Assembly (NCBI GenBank): GCA_015491815.1
Contig: WFVC01000089.1
Location: 1-33,533, forward strand
DNA from: Gammaproteobacteria bacterium
Lineage (GTDB): Bacteria > Pseudomonadota > Gammaproteobacteria > UBA6429 > Thiohalophilaceae
Length of the DNA: 33,533 bases
Reading direction: 5' to 3'
Under the pieces are notes generated by a model. It was given only the letters and a program-made list of their open reading frames with translations. It did no database searches and was not told the DNA's origin. Numbering within the stretch: position 1 is the first letter of the stretch; each line of letters opens with the position of its first letter. Made by a program: the position numbers and the translations under genes. Below are positions 25,494-33,533 of this stretch, piece by piece.

Positions 25494-27620
25494 TTAATTA
25501 GAAATCAATGATGCCCGAACACAGTGCAACAGGTCATAATCAAACAGGCCGTCAAATGCATCGTGAACCCGTTTCAGGCCGCCCGGCTCATTTTCATTCA
25601 AATTCAGGAATGCATCCTGAATCATCAGGATCTTTTTCTCATCAACATCGAACACATCGCTTACCCGCAATGCGCCCTGCGCTATTTTTTCTGACAGGTG
25701 CCAATAGATGGTCGCCGGTTTCAAATCACGATGCCGGGCGATCTCTTTTGCCTTCATTCCCTGAGTAAACAATTCAAATGTTTCTTCAACCGTCTCCGTC
25801 GATGAAACACGCGACGCGTCTTCATGCTGCGCTAATACCCTGAGGAACTCATCGGCGTAGGCTTCAAGTTTATGTTCTCCGACTCCGGCTATCCCGGCGA
25901 ACTGTTCTTTGTTCTGCGGCCGCCTTTCCAGCATTTCCATTAAGCTGGCATCGTGAAAAATTACATAAGGCGGAACGCCCCGTCCTTCCGCCAACGTTTT
26001 GCGACAGGCGCGCAGGGCTTCCCACAGCAGTTTGTCCTGTCCGCTAACGGCAGCATTCTGTTTTCTGTTTCTTACTGTGGTTTTTTCATGTTTAAGCGCG
26101 CGCCGGAGCATTAATTTTTCTTCGCCCCGAAGTACGCGCCGGCATTGCTCCGTTAGCTGTAATCCACCATATCCCTGCATATCAACAGTTAACAGGTTCC
26201 GGGCGATCAACTGCCTGAAAATATCGCGCCACTGCTTTGCATTTAATTCTGTACCGATGCCATAAACGCCAAGCTGATCATGGCTGAATTTTATAATCCG
26301 TTCATTGGACTTGCCCAGAAGCACGTCGATTAAATAATTCACGCCGAACCGCTGCCCGGTTCGGTGTACGCAGGACAGGGCTTTTTGCGCCACGGTGGTG
26401 GCATCCCAGGTTTCCACCGGGCTTAGACAAGTATCACAATTGCCACAGGCCGCATCCAGATGATCGCCAAAATACTTCAACAACGCCTGTCGTCGACAAC
26501 TGACAAGTTCACTGAATCCCAGCATGGAATCCAGTTTGTGACGTTCTATGCGCTTGTGCTGTTCATCCGCATCCGATGATTCCATCATCTGCTTTAACAT
26601 GATCACATCCTGCAGGCCGTACATCATCCAGGCGGTGGCCGGCAGACCGTCGCGCCCGGCGCGCCCGGTCTCCTGATAATAGGCTTCGATGCTTTTCGGT
26701 AAATTCAGATGCGCGACAAACCGCACATCCGGCTTGTCGATGCCCATGCCAAAGGCAATGGTGGCGACGATAATAATGTTATCTTCATTTAAAAAACGCG
26801 CCTGGTTATGCTGACGCTCAGAGGCCGACATGCCGGCATGATAAGGCAGGGCGGTGAGTCCTTTGCGACTCAGCCACTCAGCCGTCTGCTCGACCTTTTT
26901 ACGCGAAAGGCAATAGACAATTCCGGCATCGCCCTCATGTTCATTTAAGATAAAGCGCAGCAGCGCATCCCGGGCATTCCCCTGATTCTGGGAAATGCGG
27001 TAACAGATATTCGGCCGGTCAAAACTGGAAACATGGATTTTCGCCTGTTCCAGCCCCAGCCGCTGAATGATCTCGCCCCGCGTGGTTTCATCTGCGGTCG
27101 CCGTTAAGGCGATGCGTGGTGTCTGTGGATAGCGTTGATGGAGAATCGAAAGCTGGATATATTCCGGACGAAAATCATGTCCCCATTGAGAGACACAGTG
27201 CGCTTCATCGATGGCAAACAATGCCAGAGATGACCGATCCATGAGATTCAAAAAGGATTCAGTCATTAAGCGTTCGGGCGCGACATAAAGCAGATCCAGT
27301 TCCCCCGCCACTAATTGCTGTTCGATTTCACGCGCCGCACGCGCATCAAGGGTGGAATTCAAAAAAGCGGCCTTAACGCCCAATTGCTGCAGCGCGCTAA
27401 CCTGATCCTGCATCAACGCAATCAGGGGTGAGATAATAATTCCCACCCCCGGGCGCATCATCGCCGGAATCTGGTAACACAGGGACTTGCCGCCGCCGGT
27501 GGGCATTAATACCACGGCATCATCGCCCTGCAATAATTGCTGGATAATCGCCTGCTGGGAATGGCGAAAGGCGCTGTAGCCAAAGACGCTTTTTAATACA
27601 TTGACGGCCTGTTCTTGCAT
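25494..27620 (-). CDS. recQ: ATP-dependent DNA helicase RecQ
   Basis: 708 residues. The superfamily 2 helicase core shows the RecQ opening ([18 protein letters not shown]), Walker A (PTGGGKS, K45), DEAH at 138-141 in [18 protein letters not shown], a TATA motif III, and [10 protein letters not shown] (316-325). The RQC zinc site is complete: C375, C392, C395 and C398. A winged helix (about 405-510) and an HRDC domain (about 530-600) follow. The last 100 residues add a helix-turn-helix ([19 protein letters not shown]), an HTH_40-like extension found in some RecQ proteins, which makes it longer than the Escherichia coli enzyme (about 610 residues). It unwinds 3'-to-5' in recombination and fork repair. 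It is divergent from the DUF1415 gene and appears to be transcribed alone. Confidence 0.97.
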   Translation of the reverse strand: MQEQAVNVLKSVFGYSAFRHSQQAIIQQLLQGDDAVVLMPTGGGKSLCYQIPAMMRPGVGIIISPLIALMQDQVSALQQLGVKAAFLNSTLDARAAREIEQQLVAGELDLLYVAPERLMTESFLNLMDRSSLALFAIDEAHCVSQWGHDFRPEYIQLSILHQRYPQTPRIALTATADETTRGEIIQRLGLEQAKIHVSSFDRPNICYRISQNQGNARDALLRFILNEHEGDAGIVYCLSRKKVEQTAEWLSRKGLTALPYHAGMSASERQHNQARFLNEDNIIIVATIAFGMGIDKPDVRFVAHLNLPKSIEAYYQETGRAGRDGLPATAWMMYGLQDVIMLKQMMESSDADEQHKRIERHKLDSMLGFSELVSCRRQALLKYFGDHLDAACGNCDTCLSPVETWDATTVAQKALSCVHRTGQRFGVNYLIDVLLGKSNERIIKFSHDQLGVYGIGTELNAKQWRDIFRQLIARNLLTVDMQGYGGLQLTEQCRRVLRGEEKLMLRRALKHEKTTVRNRKQNAAVSGQDKLLWEALRACRKTLAEGRGVPPYVIFHDASLMEMLERRPQNKEQFAGIAGVGEHKLEAYADEFLRVLAQHEDASRVSSTETVEETFELFTQGMKAKEIARHRDLKPATIYWHLSEKIAQGALRVSDVFDVDEKKILMIQDAFLNLNENEPGGLKRVHDAFDGLFDYDLLHCVRASLISN

Positions 27621-27789
27621 ATTTAATCGATACAGAAAATCTTTTTTCGGATCAGTGAAGCATACAGTAAGTGCTTGACCTGCGCAGGTGGATTCGTCAT
27701 TCTTTTCCGCAACAACACAAACTTAATCAGGCACCGGATTATAAATAGCTGTTCCAAATACCGGTGCACCTGTAGATAGTGATGAAATT

Positions 27790-27873
27790 GTAGGTACGGC
27801 TTCAGCCGTACAGGTACGATTGAAATCGTACCTACAACAGGCTCCGATAATGATAGTGTACCGGAATTAGGAA
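27790..27873 (-). repeat. Single inverted copy of the double-palindrome repeat
   Basis: It contains GTACGGCTTCAGCCGTAC (27794-27811) and GTACGATTGAAATCGTAC (27814-27831). The same flanks as the 1848-2140 array follow, in reverse orientation (CAACAGGCTCCGATAATGATAGTGTACCGGAATTAGGAAC in shortened terms: AACAGGCTC, then GATAGTGTA, then GGAATTAGGAAC). Its last bases, AGGAA at 27869-27873, lie 11 bases before the DUF1415 start codon and could be that gene's ribosome site. Confidence 0.88.
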
Positions 27874-27884
27874 CACATATTTAT

Positions 27885-28445
27885 ATGAACGAAAACGAGA
27901 GCGAGGCGATTATCAGCCAGATCCGCTACTGGGTGAAAAGCGTTATTATTGATCTTAATTTCTGCCCGTTTGCCAGACGGGTGTATGAAGGCGACGCCAT
28001 TCACTACCGGCCGGTTGCCGAGTCAACGTTACCGGCCTGCCTGCATGCGCTGGTTCATGAATGCATTGCGCTCGACAAACAGGATCGATTCGAAACCAGT
28101 CTGCTGATATTCCCGCAGGCTTTCAGCCGGTTTGATGACTTTCTTGATTTTATTGAACTGGCCAATACGCTGTTGATCGAGCGCGGCTATGAGGGCGTTT
28201 ATCAGTTAGCGCATTTTCATCCGCATTACTGTTTTGCCGGTGTGGCTGAGGATGATGCTTCCAACTACACGAATCGCTCGCCCTGGCCAATGCTGCACCT
28301 TATTCGTGAAGCCAGCCTCGAACAGGCTTTGCAAAGCTTTCCTGATCCTGAAAACATCCCCGAGCGAAACATCAAGCTCGCCCGGGAGAAAGGTTCCAAA
28401 GCCCTGCAGGCGCTACTCGACGCCTGTTATCAGGCGCGCAAATAA
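27885..28445 (+). CDS. DUF1415 family protein
   Basis: 186 residues from ATG 27885, with AGGAA 11 bases upstream supplied by the neighbouring repeat. It shows the DUF1415 layout: an N-terminal helix, then VIIDLNFCPFARRVYEGDAI with its conserved Cys-Pro-Phe-Ala, a central region with ETSLLIFPQAFSRFDDFLDF, and a conserved FHPHYCFAG followed by NYTNRSPWPMLHLIRE. The Cys, His and Asn-rich conserved residues suggest an enzyme or metal site, but I know of no established function. No membrane segment or signal is seen. The gene stands alone, divergent from recQ and convergent with the DsrC/TusE-like gene (29 bases between the ends). Confidence 0.93.
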   Translation: MNENESEAIISQIRYWVKSVIIDLNFCPFARRVYEGDAIHYRPVAESTLPACLHALVHECIALDKQDRFETSLLIFPQAFSRFDDFLDFIELANTLLIERGYEGVYQLAHFHPHYCFAGVAEDDASNYTNRSPWPMLHLIREASLEQALQSFPDPENIPERNIKLAREKGSKALQALLDACYQARK

Positions 28446-28474
28446 ACGCGACGACTCGCGGCTGTCATTTTCGC

Positions 28475-28831
28475 TCAATGCTCGCCCTTGGTGCGCAGTA
28501 ACCCCGCCAGACGGTTGCCCTGTTTCTGTGGCCCGCCACGCGGAAAAATCTGATGCAGGTAGCGGCTGCTTCCCCGTTCTTTCCCCCATACCTGCTTAAA
28601 GTGTTTAACCATCTTCCGTACTTCACACTGCACGCCATGTGTCTGATAATAATGACGCAGAAACGCCACTACTTCCCGGTGTTCATCGGTTAACTCAAGA
28701 CCTTCCACTTCCGCCTGCGCTTCGATGAAGTCCTCCGTCCACTGATCGAGATACACGATATAGCCTTCACCATCGGTCAGGATTTCCTTGCCGTTGACTA
28801 TTAATGTCCGTGTTTGCATATTCGGATACAT
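28475..28831 (-). CDS. DsrC/TusE-family protein lacking the catalytic C-terminal cysteines
   Basis: 118 residues, ATG 28831 with ACAGGAAA upstream. The family features are clear: a GKEILTDGEGYIVYLDQW start, LTDEHREVVAFLRHYYQTHG, a RKMVKHF segment, and the conserved SRYLHQIFPRGGPQKQGNRLAGL end. DsrC and TusE carry sulfur on a cysteine next to the C-terminus, and DsrC has a second one ten residues before. Here the C-terminus reads RTKGEH with no cysteine; the only one is C69, outside the normal sites. Thus persulfide carriage by the usual mechanism is not possible. Cysteine-less relatives have been proposed to be regulatory. The gene begins 15 bases after the nitrate-reductase-like gene, so it belongs to the same operon and may regulate or assist that enzyme. 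Confidence 0.92.
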   Translation of the reverse strand: MYPNMQTRTLIVNGKEILTDGEGYIVYLDQWTEDFIEAQAEVEGLELTDEHREVVAFLRHYYQTHGVQCEVRKMVKHFKQVWGKERGSSRYLHQIFPRGGPQKQGNRLAGLLRTKGEH

Positions 28832-28846
28832 ACTGTTTTCCTGTCT

Positions 28847-31519
28847 TTACTTCTGTTGTTGATTTATGGATGAAAAAAGAATGGCTTTTATTTCCGGCAC
28901 GCAGGAACCACAATTAGTGCCCGCCCGCAGCGCCTCGCCTATCGCCTCAACGGACTGCAGTCCCTGTTCACGAATGCCCTTCTCAATGGTTTTAATGCCG
29001 ACGCCGAAACAGGAGCAGACGATGCGCCCGCTATCTTCTTCAGCACTGGCCGGCCGTCCGGTTAACAGGCTGCCGCGTTCTTTATCGTCGAGGCTGTCGC
29101 TGGCGAATAATTTCGACAGCCATTCCCGATCCGGCAGCGTCACTTCGGGACCGATAAAAATACAGCTTTCCAGTCGCCCGTCTTCGATTCGCGCGGCGCG
29201 ATAACGGCTCTGGCCTTTATCAAAAAATTCGATCCATTCCACTTTTTCCGCCGTCTGACATAACAGTCGACGGGCGCAGCCCGCCCAGTCTTCCGGCATG
29301 CCCTTCCCGGCGATTTCATAGCGCCACAGGTTTTTTCCTTTTGAACAGGCCCAGTAGTCCAGTTGCTGCATTTCAAGTCGGCGTCGTGAAAGCACAAAGC
29401 CGTACCAGTTCGCGGCATAGGTTTCGATCTGCACCGGCGTGTGCTTGAATTCAGGCTGACCGGAAACCGGATCGGTCTCGGGATTCACCAGCGCATCCAC
29501 CCGCGCATCACTGGCGAACTGATCATTCCAGTGGATCGGCATAAACACGCTGCCCGGCGCCAGATCCTCACGCAGTCGCGCGCGCACGACAGCCGAACCC
29601 CAGCGACTGCGGACACAAAGCAGTTCACCTTCACTGATATAATTCTTTTTCGCATATTCGCTATTCAGCTCGACGAAGGGCTCATAAATATGCGCTGACA
29701 GTCGCGCCGACTTGCCGGTGCGGGTCAGGGTATGCCAGTGATCACGCACCCGCCCTGAATTCAGTTGCAGAGGATATTCGGCATCCGGCGGATTCACAGG
29801 CTGACTGGCCGCCACCGCAATAAATTGCGCCCGGCCACTTTCCGTAAAAAAACGCCCGTCGCTGAACATGCGCGTCACGCCATCCGGCTGCTCTGCCGTC
29901 AGCGGCCACTGCCGCGGCTGAAAATGTTCATACTCGGCATCCGTCAATCCCGCCAGCGCGCTGATATCAAAATCACGCTGACCGTTATTTTCAAATCCCG
30001 ACAGCGCGGCATGCTCATTAAAAATATCCACCGGCTCCTGATAGGCAAAGGCTTCGGCAAAGCCCAGTCGTTTGGCCACGGCGGAAATAATCCACCAGTC
30101 AGCCCGCGCCTGTCCGGGCGCAGGAATAAAGGCGCGTTGCCGGGAGATGCGCCGTTCTGAATTGGTGACCGCGCCATCCCGCTCGCCCCACGTTCTCGCC
30201 GGTAACAGCACGTTGGCGAATTGCGTGGTATCGGTTTTACGCACGCAATCCGAGACCACCACAAACTCGCATTTTTTCAGCGCTTCGCGCACCTGTGCAT
30301 TATCCGGCAATGACACCGCCGGGTTGGTCGCCATGATCCACAGCGCTCTGATCTTTCCATCAGCCACGGCGCGGAACATATCCACCGCCTTCAGACCTTC
30401 GCCCTGCACCATGTTCGGCGCACGCCAGAAACGCTGAACCCGATCCCGATCCGCCGCGCTGTTGATATCCATGTGCGCAGCCAGTTGATTGGCCAGCCCG
30501 CCCACTTCACGTCCGCCCATGGCGTTAGGCTGGCCGGTAAGTGAAAAAGGCCCCATGCCGGGACGACCGATGCGTCCGGTCAGCAGGTGACAGTTAATAA
30601 TACTGTTGGCGTTATCCGTGCCATACGACCATTGATTAATGCCCTGTGAAAATACCGTCACCACCCGCTCGGTGCGGGCGAATAATTTATAGAATCGCCG
30701 GACATCATCAGCGGCCAGGGCGCAGGATGCGGCCACCTGCTCGATTGAGGCCGCCTGCTCTCTGGCGCAGGCCAACGCCGCATCCAGTCCTTCGGTGTGA
30801 TGATTGACAAACAGGGGATTGCTTTCCTGCGCATCATGTAAATGCACCAGCAGCCCGTTGAACAAACGATGATCTGCGCCCGGTTTAATCGCTAAATGCA
30901 GATCTGCAATATCGCAACTGGGTGTTTTACGCGGATCGATCACCACCACCATCAGATCCGGATTTTCTTTTTTTGCTTTCACCACGCGCTGGTATAAAAC
31001 CGGATGACACCATGCAGTGTTGGAACCGGTCAGAATCACCAGTTTGGCGCGCTCCAGATCTTCATAGGCGCAGGGCACCGAGTCCGAGCCAAAGGCGCGT
31101 TTATAAGCGGCCACGGCTGACGACATGCACAGGCGTGAATTGGTGTCGATGTTGGCGCTGCCGATAAAGCCTTTCATCAACTTGTTGGCGACATAATAAT
31201 CTTCCGTCAGCAACTGACCGGAGACATAAAAACCCAGCGCATCCGGACCGTGTTTTTCAATCACATCGCGGAATTTATCCGCTACATAATCCAGCACATT
31301 GTCCCAGCTATGCGGCGTGCCCTCGATTTCCGGATACAGCAAGCGCCCTTCCATGCTCAGGGAATCAGCCAGCGCCGCGCCTTTTGAACACAGGCGACCG
31401 AAGTTGGCGGGATGATCGGGATCGGCCTTGATGCTGACCTTGCCGGTTTCATCCAGCCCGGCGAGAATGCCGCAGCCAACGCCGCAATAGGGACAGGTTG
31501 TTTTAACGTTGTTGCTCAT
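28847..31519 (-). CDS. nasA: NasA-type molybdopterin nitrate reductase with C-terminal BFD-like [2Fe-2S] domain
   Basis: 890 residues. The N-terminal [4Fe-4S] motif is C9, C12, C16 and C44 (TTCPYCGVGCG, then GRLCSKG). The molybdenum-ligand cysteine is C131 in NSRLCMSSAV, as in Nas/Nap enzymes. Further cofactor segments are GSNTAWCHPVLYQRV and VIDPRKT, with a C-terminal dinucleotide-binding domain around LQLNSGRVRDHWHTLTRTGK. Residues 831-890 add a bacterioferritin-associated-ferredoxin-like domain (C835, C837, C870, C873), as in Klebsiella-type NasA. There is no twin-arginine signal, so it is cytoplasmic. The usual partner NasB is not seen; a DmsBC-like iron-sulfur anchor is encoded upstream instead. 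Nitrate is the most likely substrate, reduced to nitrite for assimilation. The start lies 12 bases after the preceding stop, indicating translational coupling. Confidence 0.9.
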   Translation of the reverse strand: MSNNVKTTCPYCGVGCGILAGLDETGKVSIKADPDHPANFGRLCSKGAALADSLSMEGRLLYPEIEGTPHSWDNVLDYVADKFRDVIEKHGPDALGFYVSGQLLTEDYYVANKLMKGFIGSANIDTNSRLCMSSAVAAYKRAFGSDSVPCAYEDLERAKLVILTGSNTAWCHPVLYQRVVKAKKENPDLMVVVIDPRKTPSCDIADLHLAIKPGADHRLFNGLLVHLHDAQESNPLFVNHHTEGLDAALACAREQAASIEQVAASCALAADDVRRFYKLFARTERVVTVFSQGINQWSYGTDNANSIINCHLLTGRIGRPGMGPFSLTGQPNAMGGREVGGLANQLAAHMDINSAADRDRVQRFWRAPNMVQGEGLKAVDMFRAVADGKIRALWIMATNPAVSLPDNAQVREALKKCEFVVVSDCVRKTDTTQFANVLLPARTWGERDGAVTNSERRISRQRAFIPAPGQARADWWIISAVAKRLGFAEAFAYQEPVDIFNEHAALSGFENNGQRDFDISALAGLTDAEYEHFQPRQWPLTAEQPDGVTRMFSDGRFFTESGRAQFIAVAASQPVNPPDAEYPLQLNSGRVRDHWHTLTRTGKSARLSAHIYEPFVELNSEYAKKNYISEGELLCVRSRWGSAVVRARLREDLAPGSVFMPIHWNDQFASDARVDALVNPETDPVSGQPEFKHTPVQIETYAANWYGFVLSRRRLEMQQLDYWACSKGKNLWRYEIAGKGMPEDWAGCARRLLCQTAEKVEWIEFFDKGQSRYRAARIEDGRLESCIFIGPEVTLPDREWLSKLFASDSLDDKERGSLLTGRPASAEEDSGRIVCSCFGVGIKTIEKGIREQGLQSVEAIGEALRAGTNCGSCVPEIKAILFSSINQQQK

Positions 31520-31531
31520 GAGCTGATGATA

Positions 31532-31876
31532 TCAATCCGGCCAGACCCGTTTGCGAATAAAATCTTTCTCCAGGATCTGTTCATGCACATGCTGTTCATA
31601 ATCCACCTGCGCGCCTTTTATATAGATGAACAACCATATCAACAAACCCGGCGTCAGTATAAACAAAAGCACCAGCCTGTTGCCCGGCAGCGGTAAAAAA
31701 ACCAGCGCGGCGAGAACAAGGTAAACCGGCCAGATATAAAACAGGCCGCGAAGCGTATGCTTTACTATCAACAACAGCCGCGCCAGAAGCCGCCGTTGTC
31801 GCTGCAGCCGTGAGCCATACACCGAAAGAAACACCGCCCGTTCCAGTTCATCATCAATTTCGGACAGGCGTTTCAT
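31532..31876 (-). CDS. Small two-helix membrane protein of unknown function
   Basis: 114 residues from ATG 31876; a TTG at 31891 would add five. Neither has a good ribosome site. It starts with an acidic/basic amphipathic segment (RLSEIDDELERAVF), then two strongly hydrophobic helices: one around FYIWPVYLVLAALVFLPL and one around LVLLFILTPGLLIWLFIYI. It ends in a charged soluble tail. I recognise no family. It sits between the dmsBC-like gene and nasA, 12 bases before the latter, so it is probably part of the operon. It could be a small subunit or assembly factor for a membrane complex; this rests on position and topology only. Confidence 0.65.
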   Translation of the reverse strand: MKRLSEIDDELERAVFLSVYGSRLQRQRRLLARLLLIVKHTLRGLFYIWPVYLVLAALVFLPLPGNRLVLLFILTPGLLIWLFIYIKGAQVDYEQHVHEQILEKDFIRKRVWPD

Positions 31877-31900
31877 GCATTTATCGAACAACTATTTATG

Positions 31901-31920
31901 TGTAGCTGAAGCCGTACTTA
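31901..31920. repeat. Decayed half-copy of the double-palindrome repeat
   Basis: TGTAGCTGAAGCCGTACTTA matches TGTACGGCTGAAGCCGTACCTA from the array at 1848-2140 with a three-base deletion and one substitution. It overlaps the stop codon of the dmsBC-like gene (31918-31920). Confidence 0.6.
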
Positions 31921-33533
31921 ATGGGTATCGGGCGTCACACCCACCTGCGGCATCCCGGCCAGTCCGGTTTCCCGCGCGTGTTCCTGAAAGCCGCGGTTGC
32001 GCCAGAAAAAAGCCCCCGGCATGGTGGTGGGAATCACCAGCACATAAAACAGCGCGCGACTGATAAGCGCGGCGCTCACCACAGCCAGCGCAGTCAGAAC
32101 CCAGAGCGCATAGGCCAGTGCGCCATCGATGAGCGTGACGGATAATGACAGCGCCAGCACCCCGCCGGTGGCGAGCAGCATATTCCTTAAAATATAGGTA
32201 TTGCCGAACTTCGTCCGCTGCTGGAAGTGCGAGGCCGCCGCCTCGCCTCCGGCGCGAACATTATCCCGCACATGAAAATGCAGGCCACTCGCATCCAGCA
32301 ATAACCCCAGCAACAGCGGCCAGCGCATGATCTCAAGCAAAGGCGCAAACGATTCACCTTTATATAAAAGCGCGCCGGCAAAAATAAGAATGACCATGAT
32401 GCTGCCAAGCGAAAGCATGTTGCCGTAAAACGAGGTCAGCACCTGCCAGTGATTCCAGAAGGGACGCGCCCTGATGCGATAAATGCGATGCATGAAATAC
32501 AGCGCCAGCGGCCCGGCGATCACCGCGCCCCAGCCACAGGCCTGCTGCAGACCAAATAAAATATTTTCCGGCAACCAGCCGAACAGCGCAGGGAAACTTG
32601 TCAGCAGGGTATAAGCGCCGAGCAAATTAAAAAACACCGCTACCCCGGCGACTTCCCGGCTCACCGGTGAATAACGCAAATTATTAAAGGCGCGATAAAA
32701 GCGATGCGGCCGCCCCAGATGCATTGTCGACAGCGCCAGCGCAAAGGTTTCCAGTCCCAGCAGGCTGAACAGGACAAGAGGCTGTAACACCGGATTGGCC
32801 GCCAGTGACAACTCTTCTAATCCAGCATAGGGCGCGAGGAACAGCGCCAGAAATACGCCGACCACGGTCTGGGTTATCAGGGTAAAGATCACCAGTGGAT
32901 CTTCACGCGAGCGCAGTTTTTTTAGATTCCACTCGCGCGGCTCTCCGCTGTCGCGCAATTTGGTTTTGAATTCCGACTCGCCCTGTTCATCACGTTCATA
33001 ACGCAGCGGCATGGCGTCGGTGCGCCGCATTTCACGCGGCAGCGAACGGCTTTGCTGAAAACGAATATTCGGATGAGTGATCTCAGTGGTCGGAAAACCG
33101 GGGATCCGCGTCTTCAACTGTTCACGGTTTTTCGGCGTGGTTTCGATCACGCCAAAGTCCAGCGCGCCGCCCAGACAGGCCGCCGCGCAGGCGGGTTTGA
33201 GTCCGACTTCCAGCCGGTCCACGCACATATTGCATTTCATCACATGCCCGCGCGTGGTATCCAGTTGCGGCGCATTATAGGGACACACCCAGGTGCAGTA
33301 ACCACAGCCAAAACAGATATCCGGATCCTGCAATACCGCGCCATACTCGGCAAACTTGGTATAGGCGCGAGTCGGACAGCCCTTGAGACAAACCGGATCA
33401 TCACAATGATTACAGGCCATGGAAATATTCAGCCGGGTGTAATTCGGATAACTGCCGCCTTCGACATAGCCCACCGCGCGATAGGCGATATGCGGCGGCA
33501 GATCATTTTTTTCACTACAGGCCGATTCACAGG
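31918..33533 (-). CDS. Fused DmsB-like ferredoxin / DmsC-like membrane anchor (partial, runs off right edge)
   Basis: The frame is open to the window edge at 33533, so the N-terminus is missing. The internal GTG at 33474 is not the true start, because the frame upstream of it reads CESACSEKNDLPPHIAYRAV, which is normal DmsB sequence. The iron-sulfur part shows CNHCDDPVCLKGCP, CFGCGYCTWVCPYNAP and CNMCVDRLEVGLKPACAAAC, the multi-[4Fe-4S] pattern of DmsB/NrfC-type subunits. From about 32900 down to the stop come eight or so membrane helices of the DmsC anchor type, with LSTMHLGRPHRFYRAFNNLR and SREVAG. DmsB and DmsC are usually separate; here they are one chain. The anchor should take electrons from quinol and pass them through the clusters to a partner, most simply NasA downstream. 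A terminal oxidoreductase for DMSO cannot be excluded, as the region beyond the edge is unseen. Confidence 0.88.
   Translation of the reverse strand, partial: CESACSEKNDLPPHIAYRAVGYVEGGSYPNYTRLNISMACNHCDDPVCLKGCPTRAYTKFAEYGAVLQDPDICFGCGYCTWVCPYNAPQLDTTRGHVMKCNMCVDRLEVGLKPACAAACLGGALDFGVIETTPKNREQLKTRIPGFPTTEITHPNIRFQQSRSLPREMRRTDAMPLRYERDEQGESEFKTKLRDSGEPREWNLKKLRSREDPLVIFTLITQTVVGVFLALFLAPYAGLEELSLAANPVLQPLVLFSLLGLETFALALSTMHLGRPHRFYRAFNNLRYSPVSREVAGVAVFFNLLGAYTLLTSFPALFGWLPENILFGLQQACGWGAVIAGPLALYFMHRIYRIRARPFWNHWQVLTSFYGNMLSLGSIMVILIFAGALLYKGESFAPLLEIMRWPLLLGLLLDASGLHFHVRDNVRAGGEAAASHFQQRTKFGNTYILRNMLLATGGVLALSLSVTLIDGALAYALWVLTALAVVSAALISRALFYVLVIPTTMPGAFFWRNRGFQEHARETGLAGMPQVGVTPDTH

Noticed and set aside
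33472-33474. GTG 33474 as start of the dmsBC-like gene
   Set aside because: The frame continues upstream to the edge with typical DmsB sequence and two further cysteines, so the gene is truncated by the window.

Overview
The window looks like a chromosomal segment of a free-living gammaproteobacterium. The evidence is the gene families (RecQ with a C-terminal helix-turn-helix, a DUF1415 protein, a DsrC/TusE-like protein next to an assimilatory-type nitrate reductase, a LapD/LapG pair), the moderate GC content and good Shine-Dalgarno sites. Genus cannot be set from this sequence. Apart from one response regulator and the DUF1415 gene, every gene is on the minus strand.

Positions 1-23078 form one coherent locus for making, exporting and probably releasing a giant surface protein. 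In transcription order on the minus strand it holds: a LapG-like periplasmic cysteine protease; a LapD-like membrane c-di-GMP receptor with degenerate GGDEF and EAL motifs; a hybrid histidine kinase; a TolC-family outer-membrane channel; a 3850-residue LEPR-XLL/DUF4347/RTX protein; a small DUF3467 protein; a HlyD-type adaptor with two cytosolic GAF-like domains; and a PqqD-like/M50-like/HlyD fusion that runs off the left edge. A NarL/FixJ-type response regulator lies on the plus strand between kinase and tolC, convergent with the kinase and divergent from tolC. No ABC exporter is visible. Two unusual HlyD-type proteins sit where LapB and LapC would be expected. The giant protein carries a TAAG sequence at residues 143-146, which matches the di-alanine site LapG cuts in LapA-type adhesins. 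I therefore read the locus as an atypical secretion system joined to a c-di-GMP-controlled LapD/LapG release switch. This is the most interesting content of the window.

Positions 23099-28445 are mixed: a chemoreceptor with a large helical periplasmic domain and a clear terminator, an intergenic stretch with inverted repeats, recQ, and a divergent DUF1415 gene.

Positions 28475-33533 form a compact minus-strand cluster. A fused DmsB-DmsC-like iron-sulfur/membrane-anchor protein (cut by the right edge) is followed by a small two-helix membrane protein, a NasA-type molybdopterin nitrate reductase with a C-terminal BFD-like [2Fe-2S] domain, and a DsrC/TusE-like protein without the catalytic cysteines. 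The layout suggests a membrane-anchored, possibly quinol-linked electron supply to a cytoplasmic reductase.

A dispersed double-palindrome repeat (GTACGATTTCAATCGTAC followed by GTACGGCTGAAGCCGTAC) links distant parts of the window. It occurs as a tandem array of three 118-bp units between the two adaptor genes, as a single inverted copy just before the DUF1415 gene, and as a decayed half-copy over the end of the dmsBC-like gene. I see no rRNA, tRNA, CRISPR array, transposase or prophage gene.
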